From Owenia fusiformis (Eukaryota; Annelida; Polychaeta; Sabellida; Oweniidae), in contig CAIIXF020000003.1 in NCBI GenBank assembly GCA_903813345.2, forward strand, positions 5,291,815-5,355,814: 64,000 bases of DNA, written 5' to 3'. Below the pieces are notes generated by a model. It ran no database searches. It saw only the letters and a list, made by a program, of their open reading frames with translations, and had not been told where the DNA came from. Position 1 is the stretch's first letter, and every line of letters begins with the position of its first letter. This document shows, piece after piece, positions 1-12,900 of the stretch. The translations under genes were made by a program, and so were the position numbers.

Positions 1-948
1 CCAAGCTATCTGCAAATCCGTCGAGTTTCAGCATGTAATCCCCATATCTGCAATCCGTGTCCTTGACGACCGTATCACCAATTAGGACACCAGTCACAAA
101 TGTCAGTTTGACTTTTAGTGTTCCTTATTACCCAACCAAGTTATCTGAATAGTGGGGAAGTGCTAACAATTTTTTTGTTTGATACTACGGATCATTCTTG
201 AGGATTCTAGCAATATGCGTTATAATATACATTGGACAAAAGAATCCATATCTTAGTAGTATTTCGTGTTCGTCAAAAATCCCGAGTGGATTTTGCTTCT
301 AAAAATCTCTAAAAATTCGTTTATGTCTCACGCTTCTCCAAATTGCTTCCAGGAGGTACTTATTACTGATATCCAAATTGACCATAATTAAAGTTGCGGT
401 GTTCTGCAACCTTAAAAACCTTAAAAAAAATTCCCGAACTTGTTGCTTTTACATCCATAATTGAACGTCTATTTCACATTCCAATTTTTTTTCATTGGGA
501 AACTTAACTGGATGAAAGGACGATACAATAAATACACATGTACATATTTCTATTGCTGAAATGTAATGTTAAATGGGTTCTTAAGATGATTTATTACTCT
601 GAATTCAGCGAGTGACTTGTGGTAAGTACATGTATAGAGGTACCGCACAATATTGGTGTAATTCTCGCAGTACCACAAGATACATGTATCTGCGGTGATG
701 CTAACTTTGTGGTCCTTTCTTGAATTAGAAATAGCGGTACCGCAGTGAGTTGCAGAATTGCACAGGTTTGTGGAGCTTTCACGAATCATTATTTGGAACT
801 TGCAAGCATAATTTTGAAACCAGTTTGTTCTTCAATGTGGAAACTGGTGAATCCTTACATATATGCATAAAGGCATACAACATGATGCAAGAAAAGTTGT
901 TTGGAGTACTTCCTTTTATGTGCAGTAACAAGTATTTGTTGGTTTTAG
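1..948. other. No recognisable gene; probably intron of the PEP-synthase-like gene
   Basis: I see no exon here that matches the PEP-synthase-like gene starting downstream, and the open frames are short and unlike any family I recognise. The segment directly precedes the acceptor at 947-948 (pyrimidine-rich ending TTTTAG), so most of it is likely intron. An upstream exon could lie here undetected. Confidence 0.4.
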
Positions 949-3900
949 GGCTGCTAAAAGACGACGTATCTTACCACAACAGATGTCACTACATTTCTCC
1001 CATCTCAATATGGGTCATCCAATTCCAGTAAGTTTATGCCCTCATAGAATGTAATATGTTCATCTGTGCAGGTTGGTAATGGACATTTTTATTATGTCAC
1101 TTTTTCAAAGTCCCATATTGTTGTCATCTTGTGTGTCTGGGTGTGTGGGGAGGCAGGCATGACAAAATCTAGCTTTCTGCTAAACAGAAATGTTGTTAAA
1201 TGTATAGTCTTCAGGCCCGTAGCCAGGATTTGACAAGGGGGGTTCACTTTTTGAAAAAAAAACAGGGGGGTTCACTTGTGACAATTTTGGTCCAAAAATG
1301 ACCAAATCACTTAAAAAGTGCTCAGAGAGGTGAAAAACTGCATGATTTAGAAAGATTATTTGGCCAGGGGGGGGGGGGGTTCGGGTGATACGGGCAGGGT
1401 CTTGCTTCAGGTTTGTGCTCTCCCCCTCCCCTTATCTACTTCACCACTTGAGGAGTATGTGTAATGAGGGGGTCACAAGGGCTTGTAGGTAGACTATGAA
1501 ATCTTTTGACAGCTGTTAAATGGAAATACTGTGTCTGATATGTATGTGAAGTCTGTTTTTTTCTTTGCTACTGTTTTCCACTGGACTGTTTGTTTAAAGG
1601 ATGACCTTATTAACATTTTATATCCAGGTAGAGGAAACAGTCTCTGAGGAGGACTACAAGACATTGACAGAGATAAAAGGTATGCCTGTCAGCCAGGGGG
1701 AGGTGAAAGGAACAGCCAGGGTTGTCACATCATTACAAGAGGCTAATGAAATTCAGGTATGAATTTGCATATTTCATTGATTATACCTTACATCGGGATA
1801 GAATCGACATTTCAAAATTCTCTTTTTAAATGTTGTATCACAAAAAATCCTGTATTGCATTCCATATCAGACAGTGTGACAATTTGAAAAAACAATCTAT
1901 TCTATTTCATCCATTATACATGTACCAAACTTTGTTTTTGTTAAATATAATGAAAAGGAGTCTGCAAAGGGCATCACATAAGCAGTCAAATAGTGCTAAT
2001 AAACTACATGTAATTATGAAATTGATATATGTAATTTACATGTTTGCAGTTTTAGATGTGGGTTTACAAATAAATATAATAAATAGTGAAATGTACTTCC
2101 ATATTTTGCGAATCAATTTCATACTTTACTCGAAGGAGGCATTATGGGCTAGGTTTTTGGTAAGCTATGCTTGATGATTTTAGACTGACTGCTAGAAATT
2201 AGATGATTTATGCACATTCGGTGACTTCATTTATATTCTATCACAAAGCAGGCCCGTAAGACACTTTTCTCCAAGGGGGGTGCGGTTTTTAGCTTACTAA
2301 AGAGAATATAAAATTGTCAATTTTTTTGCCGCGTAAATCAAATCGCGTAAGTCAGAGGGGGGGGGATGCTCAGTTACTCCCTATATTGGTTTGGAATTAA
2401 CAAATGCAACTTCCAAAAGTTCCAATTGTTTTGTGGGGGGTGTGAGGAGTGGTCCACTCCCCCTAGAAAATTTTACAGTTTTGAGATGCTATTTGGTGCT
2501 TTCTGGGCACTTTCAAAGTGTAAGTTTCCAAGTAGTATGCCACCACCATGGGAATAAGAGTTGAGTGAATAAAAAACCGAGCATTCAGGGGGGTCTCCCC
2601 CAGGAAAATTTTGAAATTTGGTTGTATTTGGAGCGAATTTGCAACCATCTGGTACGCCTGTGCGTTATAAGTCAATAAGAAAAATGTGTATTTTTTTCAA
2701 ATTCTTTTGGGGGTGTCAAAGTGGATGAGAGGGTGAAGTGGGATGTGGTGCCAGTAGGGGAACAAGGGGTTGTCCCCCAGAAACATTGACCATATCAAGG
2801 TGCTATTTGATGATGTCTGGGCACTTAAAAAATGTCTGAGACAATACATGAAATTCAGAATATTTTCTTTTGTTTTGTGGGGGATGTGAGGGGTGGCTAA
2901 CTCTCCTAGAAAATTTTACAATTTAAAGTGTATTAGTCAATAAAAACAGTGAAAAACAATCACAATTTTTTTCAAATTTTGGGGGTGTCGAAGGGGGGGG
3001 GGGGTGCCAGAGGGGGAGGTGGGGCTGGGGTGCCAGAGGGGGAGCAAGTTTTTGTCCCCCATCAAGGTGCTATTCGATGAAGTTTGGGCACTTTAAAAGT
3101 GTCTGTGCCTAAAAGTGCCTATTTCCCAAGAAAATTTTACAATTTCAAGATGCTATTTGGTGCTTTCTGGGCACTTTAGTCAATAAAGTCAATAAAAAAA
3201 ATTATGAAATTTTTTTTTTGTTTTTTTTTGGGGGGGGGGGGGTGTTAAGGAGGGGGGCTGCCAGAGGGGGAGGTGGAGTGGGGATGCCAGAGGGCGAGTA
3301 AGTGTTAGTCTTCCAGAATCATTAACTTTATCAAGGATGATGATGATGTCTGGGCAATTTAAAAGTGTCTGAGACAGTACATAAAACAAATTCAGAACTT
3401 TTCCATTGTTTTGTTTGGGGTGTGAGGGGTGGCCCCTAGAAAATTTTACAATTTTACAACGCTATTTGGTGCTTTCTGGGCACTTTCAAAGTGTATGAGT
3501 CAATTAAAGAATTTGAGAAAATCACAATTTTTTTTTTGGGGGGGGTCAAGGGGGGGGGGGGGGCGCCAGAGGGGGGGGGGGGTCTATGCAAGTGCAAGAT
3601 GCATGAGGGGGAGCAAGTCCCCCAGAAACACTAATTATATCAAGGAGCTATTTGATGATGTCTGGGCACTTTAAAAGTGTCTGAGACAAAACACTAAAAT
3701 AAATTTAGAACTTTTCTATTGTTTTGTGGGGGGTGTGAGGGGTGGCCAATACCCCTAGAAAATTGTACAATTTTAAGATGCTATTTGGTGCTTTCTGGGT
3801 ACTTTCAAAGTGTATGAGTCAATGAAAAAAAATTACAAAAAAAAAGTTTTCAAAAAAATATTTTTTTCAACTTTTTTTTTCAAATTTATTTTGGGGGCTG

Positions 3901-5209
3901 ACAAAGGGGGGGGGGGTGCGGTCGCACCCATCGCACCCCCCATCTGACGGCCCTGCAAAGTAAATTAAATGATTGTAACTTTATGGTGCCAATATCAAAC
4001 TCCTTATCAATGCCTTTGATTCCCTGCATTTAATGACATGCAAGCTGCAAGCACTACATCACGGTCATTATATTTCAGTCAATATCATCTTATTTCACAA
4101 CATGACATTCATATATAGTATATACTTCCCTCTCGTCATATGATTTCAGTATTCATTCAACTCCAATTCAAAATTTTTCTTTCCAGCAAGGAGACATTCT
4201 GATTGTACATTTCACAGACGTTGGGTGGACTCCATATTTCCCCCTCATCGCAGGACTTGTCACAGAAATAGGAGGACTCGTATCCCATGGTATGTCAGTT
4301 GCCCATTTCTAGTGCAGTGTCCTAGCCTGTAGCCAGGATTTGCCAAGTTCACTTTTTGAAAGATTCCAGGGGGGTCACTTTTGACAACTATGGCCTAAAA
4401 TCACTTAAAAGTGCTCAAAATGTTGAAAAATTGCATGATTCTGAAAGAATTTTTGGCCAGGTGGGAGGTTTCTTGCCTTCATTCTCATTATAGTAAATGT
4501 TCCATGTAGGCCCTATTACCTATAGAATATCTTGATTTATGAGATGGTTGAGTGCTTCACATATCCCCGTAAAACTTACCCAGCACCCAAATTATAGTCC
4601 TAAGTTTAATGTTTTGTAGAGGAGTCAAACACCTTGAACAGCCCTGAACAGCTCTGCTTGAGCTGATTCTGCATATCCATGTTTAAAGTGTATTTTATCA
4701 AACAGATGTGAACCATATTTTAGAATATCATTGTTTTTATTATTTACTAGGTGCTGTAGTTGCTAGAGAGTATGGACTACCATGTATTGTCAGTGCACCA
4801 AAAGCTACAAAACTCATTAAATCAGGTAATGAGAAATTGTTTTTCAGATAATGAATGACATGTAGACGTAGTCCCATTTTTTGAAAAATGACTGCCAATT
4901 TTACATGTGGTTCTGTTAGTTTTATGATACAGTAGCTATATACCATATTATGGCATGTTCATATATGAATATTGAAACGGAATTCAGAAATAAAGCTGAA
5001 TTGAATGACAATGTAGTGAATTTTTTGAAATGCCTGCAAAACTCCAGATGTATTTGCCACTAAGATGTTCAAAGAGATTTGCTATTCCTTTGCAATTACA
5101 TTATAACTGGTTATAAATACATATGCATCTTCTATATCATATTCCAGGTGATGAGGTGATTTTGAATGGAACTTTAGGAACAATAAAGAGAGTATTGAAA
5201 ACAAATTAG
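949..5209 (+). CDS. PEP-utilising enzyme (phosphoenolpyruvate synthase-like), C-terminal part, five exons
   Basis: This is the 3' end of a gene for an animal PEP synthase/rifampicin-phosphotransferase-like enzyme. Exons: 949-1027, 1628-1756, 4187-4289, 4751-4825 and 5148-5209 (stop TAG). All junctions are GT-AG and the phases join without a break. The peptide begins with a basic stretch (AAKRRRILPQ) and a linker, then the PEP-utilising swivelling (mobile) domain: KGMPVSQGEVKGTARVV, GDILIVHFTDVGWTPYF, then GGLVSHGAVVAREYGLPCIV. The histidine in LVSHG, split by the exon 3/4 junction, is the expected phosphohistidine carrier. It ends GDEVILNGTLGTIKRV, as usual for the family. The N-terminal ATP-grasp and central regions must lie upstream of the window. 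In this superfamily the swivelling domain shuttles phosphate between the nucleotide site and substrate; the animal substrate is not clear to me. The 2.4-kb intron 1757-4186 is full of repeats. Confidence 0.85.
1212..1385 (+). repeat. Dispersed repeat copy starting CAGGCCCGTAGCCAGGATTT
   Basis: About 170 bp lying in a PEP-synthase-like intron. A second copy sits at 4325-4475 in another intron of the same gene. Both share the GTAGCCAGGATTTG start, a CAGGGGGGT block, the AAATCACTTAAAA...GTGCTCA block and a TTGGCCAGG end. The start resembles the CAG(T/G)G-type termini of non-autonomous DNA elements elsewhere in this window. Confidence 0.6.
2249..3955. mobile_element. 1.7-kb G-rich non-autonomous element with short TIR and 5-bp TSD
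   Basis: It begins CAGGCCCGT and ends ACGGCCCTG, which are imperfect inverted repeats. It is flanked by the direct repeat CAAAG at 2244-2248 and 3956-3960. Its interior is a degenerate tandem series: a block reading CCCTAGAAAATTTTACA...GATGCTATTTGGTGCTTTCTGGGCACTTTCAAAGTGT recurs from about 2455 to 3810, separated by long G runs (for example near 2990, 3230 and 3545). No coding capacity is visible. It lies in an intron of the PEP-synthase-like gene. Confidence 0.65.
4325..4475 (+). repeat. Second copy of the GTAGCCAGGATTT dispersed repeat
   Basis: Diverged copy of the repeat at 1212-1385, within the intron between the third and fourth visible exons of the PEP-synthase-like gene. It shares the GTAGCCAGGATTTG start, the AAATCACTTAAAA block and a TTTTTGGCCAGG end. 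Confidence 0.55.
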
Positions 5210-5212
5210 CTA

Positions 5213-5218
5213 AATAAA
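5213..5218 (+). promoter_or_regulatory. Candidate polyadenylation signal AATAAA
   Basis: A canonical AATAAA lies 4 bp after the TAG stop of the PEP-synthase-like gene. If used, the 3' UTR is very short and the 58-bp minisatellite that follows is outside the transcript. Confidence 0.4.
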
Positions 5219-5389
5219 CTTAGCTATGTAATTTGCCATCAACTACAACATTGCCATAATTATAACAGACAATTTACTGAGACTATAATTCGATGGGTTA
5301 GTTTGAAAGACTGGTGTTTACAGTGCAGATCAAGGACATGTCTACTGATATGACTAAAGTTAGAGGTTTGTTAGATGAAATGAAGTCCA

Positions 5390-5965
5390 AGCTAGATAAT
5401 ACAGAATATGTTTTATCAAGTCCATATGCCACATTGGAGCAACATGCCTGGGCCATATTGGAGCTAGATGTAGATCTAGATAATACAGAATATGTTTTAT
5501 CGCGCCTGAACCATATTGGAGCTAGATGTAGATCTAGATAATACAGAATATGTTTTATCATGCCTGGGCCATATTGGAGCTAGATGTAGATCTAGATAAT
5601 ACAGAATATGTTTTATCGCGCCTGGGCCATATTGGAGCTAGATCTAGATCTAGATAATACAGAATATGCTTTATCGCGCCTGGGCCATATTGGAGCTAGA
5701 TGTAGATCTAGATAATACAGAATATGTTTTATCGCGCCTGGGCCATATTGGAGCTGATGTAGATATAGATAATACAGAATATGTTTTATCGCGCCTGGGC
5801 CATATTGGAGCTAGATGTAGATCTAGATAATACAGAATATGTTTTATCGCGCCTGGGCCATATTGGAGCTAGATGTAGATCTAGATAATACAGAATATGT
5901 TTTATCAAGTCCATGCCACATTGGATCTACAAGTAGATCTCGATAATACAGAATATATTTTATAA
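5390..5965 (+). repeat. 58-bp minisatellite, about 9-10 copies
   Basis: The unit contains AATACAGAATATGTTTTATC, CGCCTGGGCCATATTGGAGC and TAGATGTAGATCTAGA. Spacing is mostly 58 bp, with a few shortened or diverged units at each end. It starts about 180 bp after the PEP-synthase-like stop codon. Confidence 0.9.
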
Positions 5966-7379
5966 GGAGAACTCATAGTGAAGCTGCTAATGACCTGTAC
6001 ATGTATGTTGAGGTTATCATAGAAGTTTTTGTAGTATGCCAACAAACAAAAATTGGAACAAAAATACATCAAAGTAAGATATAAAAACATTCATACAAGA
6101 TATATTATAAAGTGAATCTACTTAAACTATATAAAGTATGTTTTGCATATTATTTTGATACAAGATATACATATTATGTAAGCCATGTTGTTACAATAAC
6201 AAAGTTGTGTAGTTGCAGGGTATATTTTACACACAAAGTTTATATTTTTCTACCACATGTATCTTTAAGAGCATGTGATCTCTTATATTTCAAATTTATT
6301 ATAGTCCAAATAGAAAAAGGACAATCTCTTTGTGGAAATACATGTACATTTCAAACCCCCCCCCCCCCCCCCCATTAAAATGTTGTGGACATTTCATTTT
6401 CTCAATCTTCTTGCTCATCTCAACCTTGACTTTGACCTCTATTCTACTTGCAATTCTCATGTCATTCAGAGCTCCTATGCCCCTCAGGCATCAGAAATTG
6501 AAGTTTGAACTAAATCTCTCCACAAGTTTTTGAGTTATCCAAGTTTATAATTCTTACCAAAAAATTAGCTGTCATTTTGAATTGAGTGGTAAATTTTGAA
6601 AACACCTCTTGAATATTGGATCAATGATAGGTTGTATTGATAAATTAGTGTCCAAGTGCATCTACTATGTGGGCCGAAATACATCAGGGCTTCATGACGA
6701 CTCCTCATCAAGAGCTTCATTGTATAATTGTGCATAAGAGCCAATTTTTTATAATCACTGTATCATTCTAGAATATTTGGATACTTTTGCATCTTTAACA
6801 CCTTTGCAGTGTTTTACATGTATGTTGTAGTGAAAATTATGAGTAAATTCAGGGAACAAATATCTCGCATCTAGAAATGACTCATGTTGGAATATACGAT
6901 ATTATTGGTCCCCAGTTTTGTAATATATCTGATGGATATTAGAGATATGTTTCAGCAATTTATGTTTCTAAACATCCTTTGCAGGGTTGTATACAGATTT
7001 GCTTATTTTAAAGGGTGGTGGGATAAATACTGACATTTAAAGGCCAATTAATCACTGCTGTAGGGTTGTAATATTACTGTTTACATGTACATGTTTGTAC
7101 GTAATATTTTATGTAACAAAAGTAAAATGACAAAAAAAAAATATGCATGTTTTGTTCAATATTAATAGAAATAATAAAAAGGTCCCTCATCAACCCCCAA
7201 TACAAAAGCCTGCCTTTCGATTAAATGTTCAAATGAAAAAAATAAGAATATTTTTCTCAATGTGACAATATTCAGTGCTGTATGTGCATACATACATGAA
7301 GGCATTTTTCAAAATGACTATTATTTAAAACTCAATAGTTTGAAAACGATTATTTTTAAGGCTCTTAATCCAATTAGCT
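5966..7379. other. AT-rich intergenic stretch without visible gene
   Basis: A homopolymeric C run lies near 6356-6373. I found no exon with good splice sites and no recognisable protein or transposon end. Confidence 0.5.
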
Positions 7380-7801
7380 AGATGCGAGTAGTAACAATCT
7401 TTATTTTTGTCATCAAAAATTCAAAATTCAGTCTAACTGTTGTCGAATTTGGAATCTTCATGAAAAATTGCATATAGAAATGTGGTTTTGAAAAGAGTCC
7501 ATCAACTTTAAAATTGAATTTTCATCGAAAATGTGACATTTAGGTCAGGGAAATTCCCCATAGTCCCCATGTTGTAAAACACAAAAAGTGAAATATCTTT
7601 CCTTGTGCTGTGCAGATAATATTTTCTTTTGTTGGAGATATCTTCATTTGTACGACTATCAGATACAAAATAGTAATATGAAATGTGAACCACTAAAAAT
7701 TAAGAATATTCAAGTTTAAGGGAACTTTGTAATACCCTGCAATGTTATTTCACCCGAATTAGCCACCTGGTGGGGAAAATGGTAACTACCTACTCGCATC
7801 T
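7380..7801 (+). mobile_element. MITE of the AGATGCGAGTA family, copy 1
   Basis: A 422-bp element whose ends are inverted repeats: AGATGCGAGTAG on the left, CTACTCGCATCT on the right. The interior includes the blocks CACAAAAAGTGAAATATCTT and AGCCACCTGGTGG. Two more full copies lie at 45248-45671 (inverted) and 45958-46381, and a partial one at about 28165-28340. There is no coding capacity, so it is non-autonomous. Confidence 0.8.
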
Positions 7802-7879
7802 GAGTAATTAAATAGGTTTTACATTTCTAAAAATGAAGATTTTGAAGCCAGTTTTATGAAATATTATGCCCAGAAGCAA

Positions 7880-9095
7880 AGAAACTTTTAGCAAAGATAC
7901 AATTTTTGTAAGCAACGATACAATCTTTGTTAGCAAAGGTACAATCTTTGTAAGTAAAGATATAATCTTTGTTATATTTTCAGCTGCTTATATTTCCAAT
8001 ATAAAGTGAAAACTATTATCTCACAAGACCTAATGAAATTGATTCTCCTATCCCATAAATATAAAATGTTGACACCAATGGTATCAGTGTGGCCATTTTA
8101 GAAACACACAATTTCAAATAAAGTAAAAATTCTTATTATGAAAGACTCCAAACCTATTTAAATGGATTCTACAACCCAATTAATGTATACTTTGACACCA
8201 TTCTTATCATTGTAGCATGCTTAGAAGCGAAGATATCTTCTTTGTTATATTTCTGGCAGCCATTTTAAAAAATGCATATATTTTGAATATAAAGTGCAAG
8301 TGCTGAATTTACAAGACTCGAAACCTAATTAAATAGATTCTACAACTACATTAATGTATTTTTTGGCACCACTCTTATAACTGTAGCATGCACAGAAGCA
8401 AAACTATTGTCTCTGATGTATTTTTGGCGGCCATTTTTCCAATAAAAAGCGCCATCTAGCTTGTGTCTTTGGATAAATTTGTTTCTATTGCCCTAAGGTA
8501 TTTCCATGCCAAAGGGGACATTTGTAAGGTAAGATATCTTAATTTGTAAGTATTCGTAAGGTAAGATATCTTCTTTGTTATATTTCTGGCAGCCATTTTG
8601 AAAAATGCATATATTTTGAATATAAAGTGGAAGTTCTTAATTGTCAAGACTCAACATCTAATAAAATAGATTCTTCAACTACATCACTGTATTTTTTGAC
8701 ACCAATCTTAATTGCAGCATGCACAGAAGCACAGATATTGTCTCTGGTGTATTTTTGGCGGCCATTTTGAAAAATGCATATATTTCCAATATAAAGCGCC
8801 ATCTAGCTTGTGTCTTTGGATAAATTTATTTCTATTGCCCTAAGGTACTTCCATTTCAAATGGGACATTTGCATCATACAATGAAGTCAAAATGTCTGAA
8901 TGTAGTTAACCCATCTACTAAGGCTCAAATCAGAAAAACAATACCATTCAAATTCCCACTAGTCACCAATACATGTTTCCACCAAATATGAAGAAACTAG
9001 TATTTGAGATATCTTCCGGACAGACAGACAGACGGATGGATGGATCGAGGGCTTCACTATATCCCTACAGAACTTTGTTCATTGAGATAATGAAG
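7880..9095 (+). mobile_element. Minisatellite-core element with ACYG microsatellite and 3' hairpin (Helentron/HINE- or CvA-like)
   Basis: Diverged tandem blocks recur with roughly 120-250-bp spacing. They carry AAGATATCTTCTTTGTTATA, GGCAGCCATTTTGAAAAATG, CATATATTTTGAATATAAAG and CACCAATCTTA...GTAGCATGC. They are followed by a GACAGACAGACGGATGGATGG tract (about 9019-9040) and an imperfect terminal hairpin (TATCCCTACAGAAC...GTTC...GAGATA, about 9059-9088). This architecture matches short non-autonomous elements common in molluscs; family assignment is inference. Related 3' ends occur at 37735-37805 and 38265-38330. Confidence 0.5.
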
Positions 9096-9332
9096 TGCAG
9101 TTATATGAAATACCATGTTCAGATAGGCTGGAATCAGACACATCTATGTGGGAATTTGATTTCATAATCTATTAAAATCCACATAAAATTCTCATCATGC
9201 AATTCAACCTTAACTGGGATGCTGAACAATAAACAACAAATACATGTTCATGTTTTTAATTATTTATCATTAGATTCAGTAAGTTAGGTAAAACAGAATG
9301 ACTAGTTTGGTTAATTAAAGCCCCTAGGCAAC

Positions 9333-9389
9333 GTTTTTAACATGATTCCTAAAACAAGAGTTGATTGTTTTAGGAATTGTGTTAAAAAC
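9333..9389. repeat. Near-perfect 57-bp hairpin
   Basis: The arms GTTTTTAACA-TG-ATTCCTAAAACAA and TTGTTTTAGGAAT-TG-TGTTAAAAAC surround a 7-base loop (gagttga). It is intergenic, about 600 bp downstream of the GGCT stop codon. The function is unknown; it could be a transposon remnant. Confidence 0.7.
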
Positions 9390-9518
9390 CCAGCGATATC
9401 ACCTTATTCAGTGTAGGCTATCAATTGAGAATTCTCAATTTTAGTAGATCAAACGAATTTGATACGGGAAATGTCAATTTTTTCTGAACTCTACCTACTG
9501 TACGTAAATTCTTAAAAT

Positions 9519-9776
9519 ATGACCATGATGATAGAGGAAGAAAAGAGCCTTAAAATGCGTTTTATTTGAAGCTTCTATCTCAATTTTGAAGGAAGTTACA
9601 TACATTTTTGTAAATTCAAAACAAATCTTACACGTTTTCTAATGATCTAATTATGTTATATATTCGTATTTTTCGTTTTTTTGGGTACCCATTTTTTTTC
9701 GACCAGGTACCGGGTACCAAGTTTGAACCCAGCATGGAGGATTTACTACCCAGTACCAGGTTTTTTCTACAAACCC
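9519..9776 (+). repeat. Dispersed repeat, pair with 43621-43850
   Basis: Starts GACCATGATGATAGAGGAAG and ends near TTTTCTACAAACCCTG. The internal GGTACC-rich block reads GGGTACC...CGACCAGGTAC(C/T)GGGTACC and continues AAGTTTGAACCCAGCATGGA. The second copy lies in DENND11 intron 1 on the same strand, with a few indels. Confidence 0.75.
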
Positions 9777-9989
9777 TGAAATTGGAACTCTTATTGACAA
9801 TCACAAACCTAGGCTTTGATGTAGATACTTGTATGTCTATTTACCCAGTCGACAGTCACTGATCTGGCGACATCAGCATGTTTTTTGAAAAGATTGCTTC
9901 AAACATTTTAATCAGAAAATCTCTATTCTTTGCTGCAACTTATATTATTAGGCACCAACGTTCACCATACAGATTAATTTCACCTTATA

Positions 9990-12900
9990 CTAAAGAGTAA
10001 TTCCCATATCTTTCATTATTTGTAATTCACCCCTAAACCCATTGTCTTCAATTTTTGCAAGAAATTCCAAATAATCTGCAGGTAGTCCAATTTCCTTTGC
10101 CCCTTTAATGATGACTCCTTTATATTGTGGGGAGGGCCTTTGATCAGCCGAAGCAGGACGAATCTGATGGTAGGACCTGCAGGAGAATACTTCTCCCTCA
10201 GGAGATGTCACCTCTATGTGTATTGGCTCATATATTTTGGCCTCAACTCCTTCTTGACTGGAAGTAAGAGCATAGCGTATTTAAATGTGAAGACTGTTAT
10301 AATTGCTACCAGTACTTCATTGATTCAGTCATGCATTAAAGGCAGTCAGATAGCATGAGAATGAATGGAGAATTTCCAACACTAAAATACACTTATACAT
10401 GTAGAATGTAGATTCAATCTGCTACTAGTATTTAGGGTACATATGGGCATTCTCAGATGATCTTTGATAATTCTATTCTAATTCAATCTATATTATTTCT
10501 TTATTGAAACTTCAAATTAGACTTGTAAAGAGTCTAACGATACCCTGGATTTGCACCTGATGCCAAAGGTTTGTCTGGGAATGCTCCGTGGCCTAAGATG
10601 CCCCTATGTTCTCTAGATCAAATTAGATTCGGGATAAAAAATATTCTAAGTGAAGGAAAATCTAGATGCTGAAATGTATTAGCAAAACTACCCTTGAATT
10701 GAACTCTGTAACAAATGTATATCTTACTCGTCCAGTGTTGCTTTATGTGAATTGTGAAGCATCCACACCATTCCCCATACACAATCTCCTGGTGATTTCA
10801 CAATAGTAGCACCTGCTCCTCTCCATGTACCGTCTTGCCCTCCATTGAAATCAAGCTTATAATCCTGAAAACAATATAAATATATATATTATACAAAGAC
10901 AATGTACAAAGAAAGGCAAAGGAAAATAATTATAGAATAACAATAGACATGTTAAGTCAATAAATACACATTCTTGAAATATCAGTGGTTTTCAGAGTTA
11001 CCATTGATCATGCACAATAATTAAGATTTCATTCAAAGTGGCTAAAGTGAGAGCAAGCAAGTGTGTTCAAAATAAAGTGAACCAAAAATTTGAATTTCAC
11101 ATGTGTTCGGCAATATTCCGCATCATAACTTCTGGAGCTCATGGAGAAGTGAGAATTATTCACAGTTAGTATTCTATCTCTTGGACATTGTGCTAAATGC
11201 TGAAATAGATGATTCCGAAAAGGTGAATGGATTACATTGAATAGTGCATTTAACTTCAATGGATGATGCCACAAAGGTGAACAGATTACATTGAATAGTG
11301 CATTTAACTTCAATGGATGATGCCACAAAGGTGAATGGATTACATTGAATAGTGCATTTAACTTCAATAGATGATGCCACAAAGTTGAACGGATTACAAT
11401 GAATAGTGCATTTAACTTCAATGGATGATGCCACAAAGGTGAACGGATTACATTGAATAGTGCATTTAATTTCAATGGATGATGCCACAAAGGTGAACGG
11501 ATTACATTGAATAGTGCATTTAACTTCAATAGATGATGCCACAAAGGTGAACAGATTACATTGAATAGTGCATTTAACTTCAATGGATGATGCCACAAAG
11601 GTGAATGGATTACATTGAATAGTGCATTTAACTTCAATGGATGATGCCACAAAGGTGAACAGATTACATTGAATAGTGCATTTAACTTCAATGGATGATG
11701 CCACAAAGGTGAACGGATTACATTGAATAGTGCATTTAACTTCAATAGATGATGCCACAAAGTTGAACGGATTACAATGAATAGTGCATTTAACTTCAAT
11801 GGATGATGCCACAAAGGTGAACGGATTACATTGAATAGTGCATTTAACTTCAATGGATGATGCCACAAAGGTGAACAGATTACATTGAATAGTGCATTTA
11901 ACTACAATAGATGATGCCACAAAGGTGAACGGATTACATTGAATAGTGCATTTAACTTCAATGGATGATGCCACAAAGGTGAATGGATTACATTGAATAG
12001 TGCATTTAACTTCAATGGATGATGCCACAAAGGTAAACGGATTACATTGAATAGTGCATTTAACTTCAATAGATGATGCCACAAAGTTGAATGGATTACA
12101 TTGAATAGTGCATTTAACTTCAATGGATGATGCCACAAAGGTGAACGGATTACATTGAATAGTGCATTTAACTTCAATGGATGATGCCACAAAGGTGAAT
12201 GGATTACATTGAATAGTGCATTTAACTTCAATAGATGATGCCACAAAGGTGAACGGATTACATTGAATAGTGCATTTAACTTCAATAGAAGATGCCACAA
12301 AGGTGAACGGATCACATTGAATAGTGCATTTAACTTCAATAGATGATGCCACAAAGGTGAACGGATTACATTGAATAGTGCATTTAACTTCAATGGATGA
12401 TGCCACAAAGGTGAACAGATTACATTGAATAGTGCATTTAACTTCCATAGATGATGCCACAAAGGTGAATGGATAACATTGAATAGTGCATTTAACTTCA
12501 ATAGATGATGCCACAAAGTGAATGGATCACATTGAATAGTGCATTTAACTTCAATAGATGATGCCACAAAGGTGAACGGATTACATTGAATGGTGCATTT
12601 AACTTCAATAGATGATGCCACAAAGGTGAACGGATTACATTGAATGGTGCATTTAACTTCAATAGATGATGCCACAAAGGTGAACAGATTACATTGAATA
12701 GTGCATTTAACTTCAATGGATGATGCCACAAAGGTGAATGGATTACATTGAATAGTGCATTTAACTTCAATGGATGATGCCACAAAGGTGAACAGATTAC
12801 ATTGAATAGTGCATTTAACTTCAATGGATGATGCCACAAAGGTGAATGGATTACATTGAATAGTGCATTTAACTTCAATGGATGATGCCACAAAGGTGAA

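Noticed and set aside
750-1031. 93-codon frame covering the first PEP-synthase-like exon
   Set aside because: It is in a different frame from the exon at 949-1027; the conserved RRRILPQ reading uses another frame with a proper acceptor.
1830-2174. 114-codon plus-strand frame
   Set aside because: AT-rich intronic sequence of the PEP-synthase-like gene with low-complexity composition and no homology.
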